Shown piece by piece: positions 9,514 to 13,418 of a stretch of 13,418 nucleotides of DNA. This DNA comes from an uncultured Collinsella sp. (lineage in GTDB: Bacteria > Actinomycetota > Coriobacteriia > Coriobacteriales > Coriobacteriaceae): contig UQEO01000051.1 in the NCBI GenBank assembly GCA_900540095.1, positions 1 through 13,418 on the forward strand, given 5' to 3'. The position numbers were made by a program, and so were the translations under genes. Numbering within the stretch: the stretch's first letter is position 1; the number at the start of each line of letters is the position of its first letter. Under the pieces are notes generated by a model. It worked only from the letters and a program-made list of their open reading frames with translations. It searched no databases and was not told the origin of the DNA.

Positions 9514-12500
9514 ATGCTTGATCGCCGTTCGTTACTTGTTGCCGGAGCGTCCTCGCTGGCGAGCATTATGTTGCCGCGCGTGCCGGGAAGCGCAAACGCC
9601 TTCATATTGCCGTTCGCGCCCACCGAAGCCTATGCCGACGAAAAAGACCCCTTCAGGGTGCTCGTTCTCTCGCGCACCATGTTTGGTGTGGTCGTGGTCG
9701 ACGTCGCCAACAAGAATATACCCATCAAGGGAGCCCAGGTCACGCTCGCGTCGCGTTATGCCGCGGGCAAGCAGCTCTCCGCCACTACCGACGACGAGGG
9801 CACGGCCATCTTTGAGGTCGCGCCTCTTTCGGAAGGCTACGTGGACGAGGCAACGCTTCTCGACGCGTACGACTTTAACGGCGGCATCTCCATTAGCATG
9901 GCGGGCTACCGTGATGTCGAGATTCCCCTTGCGCGTATCCAGGGCGGCACCGCCATAACCGCGCCCACGCGTCCGCTTTCCGACAGCGAGCCGTACTTCC
10001 GCCAGCTCACATTCGACGAATGGGACATCCAGTACGCTGAAGCCACGTTTATGGCAATGCCAGCGGACGCAGCAGCAAACGACCAGCCCGATACGCACGC
10101 CTTTACCGTGCAGGCACATCTGCCACAGGGTGGACAGGCAACGCTGCACATCAACAAGGTAATGCCCGCCACGGACAGCTCGCCCGAAACCGTCACGCAG
10201 ATTGGCCAAGTCAAGGCCAGTGCATCGGGTTCGGACAATCTGGCAACGTTCACACTTGAAGACAAGTTTCTCGACGCGGCATCGGTCCTTCTGGAAGAAG
10301 GATGCAAGCTGCGCTTTGTCCTCGACTATCAGGGCAAAACCTACACGCTCTCCTCCCCCATGGTCGTTGTCACCGCGCCGGCGGCAAAGGCGGAATCGGG
10401 CTCGACCACTATCGTCCCCACCACCATGGACCAAGAGGTCACTCCGTTTGATTTCCCAGCGGCGTTTCCCGGCATCGGCGGCAACAAGTTCACCTGCTGG
10501 ATGCCCTCGTTCCCCATTTTGTTCGATTTCTCTTTTGCCGGGTACGTGCTGTTTGGCGGAGGATACAAACCGGTCGGCTACATGAACGATTCGGGCAACC
10601 CTGATCCGGAATACTGGAAGAAATCGCCGCGTGAATCGGGCGCCAAGCAGGCAAACCGCTACCTCGACGAGATGGAGGGGAAGTGGAATCAGTACAAGAG
10701 TATGAGTGCCGGTTCGGGCACCGATCCAAGAAACACTAAACTCCTTCGCCACCGTTGCACGCCGCTGTTCACGATGGATATCGCCACACAGCTGTATGGC
10801 TCGCTCGCCTACGATTGGGTGGGCAAAACCTGGGGCAACAACAACGACCCCGCATACGGCAATATTAAGGCCCTCTTCCAGGTAAGAACCGACCTCAATT
10901 GGACCGAACAGTTCACCTTGGGACCGGTGCCGTTTTTCCTAAACGTCAACCCCTGGGTGTTGGCAAAACTGGCGCTCGCCGTGGGTGCCCACACGCACGG
11001 CAGCGGGGCGGCGTTTTTTAAAAACATTTCACTCGACTATTCCAACACGTCGGGCTCATTCACCATCCAAATCGGGCTTGCCGTCACCTTTGGCGCCGGC
11101 GTTGCAGGCGTCGCCTCGTCTGCCGTGCGCGGCGCCGCATCCCTCACGCTGTTCATTGGGTACGAGAAGGCAGATGGACACCAGCTTCCGCGACTGCGCG
11201 TAGGTGCAGACGTCGATGTCGATGTGATACTCCAGTTCGTAATGTTCAAGTGGACCACCAAGGCTTGGTCGGGGTCGTGGCCCACACTCATCGATTCGTG
11301 GAATATGTCGGTGAACAATGGCGACCAGTATGTGCTCCAGCGCTCTGAGCTCGCATTGGGTGGAGATACGCCTTATACGCTGGATGCCTGCTTCGGCTCG
11401 GCCGGCAACATTGAGGCGGGCGGCGTGCCGCAATTTATCGCATCGGCCACCATCGTCACCAACGCCGAACTGCTCGCACGCGCCGAGGTTAAGGCCACTG
11501 CCGTAAACGCCGCGCCCGTCGTGCGCGATTGGGACCGGGCGGTCACGCGCATTGAGCTCGAGGCGGATGCAGAAAGCGACGACACGGGACAGATCGAGCA
11601 TTTCGTCCATGCACTGATAGAGAACGACGAAAACGCCGCGCCGATGTATGAGTACACCTACATCGGTCAGGCAACGAACACCGTTGCCGACCCGAACGCC
11701 GATTCTGCCGGCGTGTCGGAGGACGAGCGTGGCGGCATCAAGCCCTCGAGCGACAACGTGCTGTTTGCTGGCGTGCTCAGCGAAGCCCACATGAAGCTGG
11801 CAATGATTGCCGGCGTAGAATGCCTGTTCCGTATCGCCTCGGTGCGCTACGGCGACAATGGTCGCTCGCGCCTGGTGGTACACACAAAGGCAAACGGAAC
11901 GTGGTCCGCTCCCACGCCTGTGGACTTTCCCCTTGGGTTTGGCGAGGAAGACGTGGAGCGCGACGGCATATACGATTACGACTTCGACGTAGTGGAATAT
12001 ACGGACGGAAGAGGAAACCAGGACGCCTACGTGCTGTTGGTCTCGGGCGAGCGCCCCGACGGCGACAGCACCCTTTTCGATACGGCAAGCACAGCCGGCA
12101 TACTGTCCGTTGTGCGCCTGCGCATAAGCAATAGCGAAGTTCGCGTGGTATCGCACACGTCGTGGCGCAGCATCTCGCGCGGCCGCCTGCAGGAGGACGG
12201 TTACCATTGTCTGCAGTGTCCACGCATCACGGTGGGCAAGACGCTTGTCGACGGGCGTCTGTCGGGCGCCTATCTCCACCGCCGCGGAACCACGGCAGAA
12301 AAGGCGTTGGGCACCGAGGCAGAGGTCGCGCTCGAGTGCTTTACCCTGTGGTCGGACGTTTCGGGCGACAGCCTCACGTTCCGTCAGGTCCTCCGCTTTC
12401 CGCAGGCACCGTCGAGCATCGAGCTGGGCGAGCCCGAGAATATCAACGGCAAAATGGTGGTGCCCGTTGCGTACGAGACCGCAGACGGTTGCGGCTGCGC

Positions 12501-13413
12501 ATCGTACGCCGTGATCGGCCAGTCCATTGCGGGCTGGGGCGTTATGCCACCAGACGCCACGGTACCCCGTGCGGTACCGTGGCCACAACATTCGGGCTTT
12601 TTGGCAACCGTCAACGAGCAACTGCAGCATATTACTTGGACGCGAGGCGCATCGGCGTTTGCAACGCAGCCCGTGGGTGCCGCAGGCTGTGGCCCGGCAT
12701 CGTTTAGCGTAAGCAACAACGGCAGGTGCGCGCTCTATGTAGAGAACACCGATGGCAAGGTGGGACAGACCTACGACGAAGAAGGCAACCCAGTTGCAGT
12801 GATGGGCAAGCACTTCCGCATCTTCGCCAGCACCTTGTCAGGCGATCTGTTTACGGAGCCGTTCGTGATGTGCGAGCTGGACCATCCCGTCGATCAGATA
12901 ACGACATTTTTGACGTCGGGGAGCATGCTCTCCGCGCTCGCCACGCACATTGTGAGCGCGGAGAAGAGCGAGGCAGAACTACACGGCATCGAAGTGCCCT
13001 TGGTGGCGTGTGCCACTCCGACGGGCGCAGTCGCTACCTCGGGCGCGGTGGTGCCCGGAGCAGCAGGCGAATCCTTCATGGTCACGGTGCGAAACGACGG
13101 CAACACCTTGCTGACCGCCGGCACAATCGATCTGTACCGAGAGGGCTCCAGCCAGCCGTTCTCCAGCGCATCCATCGGGTTCGGAGCGAACACACGCATG
13201 GCATCGATCTACGATCCAGAGCTTGCCGAGGACGCTTCGGTCAACGACATGGCACACGTGAAGTACGCGCTCGAAACGCTGGGCACACCTTTTGCAACGC
13301 ACCCGCTGGTAGCCGACAGTGGCAACGCCGTGCTGGCACCGGGTTGCACGGCACAGTTCCGCAGATCGCGTCGAAAATGTTGGTGTAAGGGTGACGCCCT
13401 AGCGCCCGTTTAA
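9514..13413 (+). CDS. Giant exported beta-rich protein (Tat-type signal), function unknown
   Basis: The 1299-residue product begins MLDRRSLLVAGASSLASIML. This is a short n-region with Arg4-Arg5, a mild hydrophobic core and likely cleavage after SANA (29) or AYA (41), fitting Tat-type export. Residues about 45-150 resemble a carboxypeptidase-regulatory or Ig-like fold (KGAQVTLASR, then DDEGTAIFEVAPL). The middle is rich in Gly, aromatic residues and beta strands (about 326-356), with a Gly/Ala-rich run at 516-552. About 700-1170 has repeated strand patterns that could be propeller-like. Near the end, VTVRNDGNTLLTAGTIDLY (about 1190-1210) resembles CARDB/NEW3-type beta domains. There is no LPXTG motif or C-terminal membrane helix, so anchoring is not evident. 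The ATG at 9514 has GGGAG 6 bases upstream; a TTG at 9418 would bury the signal peptide. The last 18 or so residues look out of frame. I do not recognise an enzyme. Confidence 0.85.
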   Translation: MLDRRSLLVAGASSLASIMLPRVPGSANAFILPFAPTEAYADEKDPFRVLVLSRTMFGVVVVDVANKNIPIKGAQVTLASRYAAGKQLSATTDDEGTAIFEVAPLSEGYVDEATLLDAYDFNGGISISMAGYRDVEIPLARIQGGTAITAPTRPLSDSEPYFRQLTFDEWDIQYAEATFMAMPADAAANDQPDTHAFTVQAHLPQGGQATLHINKVMPATDSSPETVTQIGQVKASASGSDNLATFTLEDKFLDAASVLLEEGCKLRFVLDYQGKTYTLSSPMVVVTAPAAKAESGSTTIVPTTMDQEVTPFDFPAAFPGIGGNKFTCWMPSFPILFDFSFAGYVLFGGGYKPVGYMNDSGNPDPEYWKKSPRESGAKQANRYLDEMEGKWNQYKSMSAGSGTDPRNTKLLRHRCTPLFTMDIATQLYGSLAYDWVGKTWGNNNDPAYGNIKALFQVRTDLNWTEQFTLGPVPFFLNVNPWVLAKLALAVGAHTHGSGAAFFKNISLDYSNTSGSFTIQIGLAVTFGAGVAGVASSAVRGAASLTLFIGYEKADGHQLPRLRVGADVDVDVILQFVMFKWTTKAWSGSWPTLIDSWNMSVNNGDQYVLQRSELALGGDTPYTLDACFGSAGNIEAGGVPQFIASATIVTNAELLARAEVKATAVNAAPVVRDWDRAVTRIELEADAESDDTGQIEHFVHALIENDENAAPMYEYTYIGQATNTVADPNADSAGVSEDERGGIKPSSDNVLFAGVLSEAHMKLAMIAGVECLFRIASVRYGDNGRSRLVVHTKANGTWSAPTPVDFPLGFGEEDVERDGIYDYDFDVVEYTDGRGNQDAYVLLVSGERPDGDSTLFDTASTAGILSVVRLRISNSEVRVVSHTSWRSISRGRLQEDGYHCLQCPRITVGKTLVDGRLSGAYLHRRGTTAEKALGTEAEVALECFTLWSDVSGDSLTFRQVLRFPQAPSSIELGEPENINGKMVVPVAYETADGCGCASYAVIGQSIAGWGVMPPDATVPRAVPWPQHSGFLATVNEQLQHITWTRGASAFATQPVGAAGCGPASFSVSNNGRCALYVENTDGKVGQTYDEEGNPVAVMGKHFRIFASTLSGDLFTEPFVMCELDHPVDQITTFLTSGSMLSALATHIVSAEKSEAELHGIEVPLVACATPTGAVATSGAVVPGAAGESFMVTVRNDGNTLLTAGTIDLYREGSSQPFSSASIGFGANTRMASIYDPELAEDASVNDMAHVKYALETLGTPFATHPLVADSGNAVLAPGCTAQFRRSRRKCWCKGDALAPV

Positions 13414-13418
13414 CGAAG

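Noticed and set aside
9532..10752. A 406-codon open frame on the minus strand
   Set aside because: Antisense to the N-terminal third of the exported protein, with no ribosome site or domain that I can see.
11056..12813. A 585-codon open frame on the minus strand, antisense to the giant exported protein
   Set aside because: The plus-strand frame has a signal peptide, a ribosome site and coherent beta domains. The antisense product is rich in Arg, His and Cys with no domain, as expected of a GC-rich shadow.

Overview
The window reads as chromosomal DNA of a high-GC anaerobic Gram-positive bacterium. The best guess is class Coriobacteriia, Collinsella-like. This is inferred from the base composition, the anaerobe-type redox genes, the LuxR-type regulator next to a very large Tat-type exported protein, and the palindromic repeat at 790-822. 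No rRNA, tRNA, CRISPR array, insertion sequence or phage gene was seen. No gap between genes exceeds 300 bases.

Layout. (1) 1-762, plus strand: an unrecognised protein with one membrane anchor, possibly cut by the left edge. (2) 790-822: a near-perfect 33-base palindrome between two convergent genes; it touches the stop codon of the next gene. (3) 821-4075, minus strand: an ABC transporter with the ATPase fused to an FtsX/MacB-type permease that carries an unusually large outside domain. (4) 4221-4249: a rho-independent terminator on the minus strand. (5) 6371 down to 4329, minus strand: a compact three-gene operon made of a 48-residue CXXC microprotein, a NapH-like membrane 4Fe-4S protein and a TlpA-like thioredoxin lipoprotein. 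(6) 6462-8284, plus strand and divergent from that operon: an OmpR-type response regulator and its HAMP histidine kinase, overlapping by 4 bases. (7) 8352-9356: a LuxR-type HTH regulator with a helical, TPR-like N-terminal part. (8) 9514-13413: a 1299-residue exported, beta-rich protein with a twin-arginine-like signal.

How the parts fit together (inference). The redox operon looks like a route that carries electrons through membrane-bound iron-sulfur centres to a thioredoxin-fold lipoprotein on the outer face, where it would reduce or exchange protein disulfides. The two-component pair shares its 90-base promoter region and is the obvious candidate regulator. The LuxR-type gene lies just upstream of the giant exported protein and may control it. 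The main new point is the microprotein at 6225-6371: it is short, starts with TTG, overlaps the next gene and would be missed by most gene callers.
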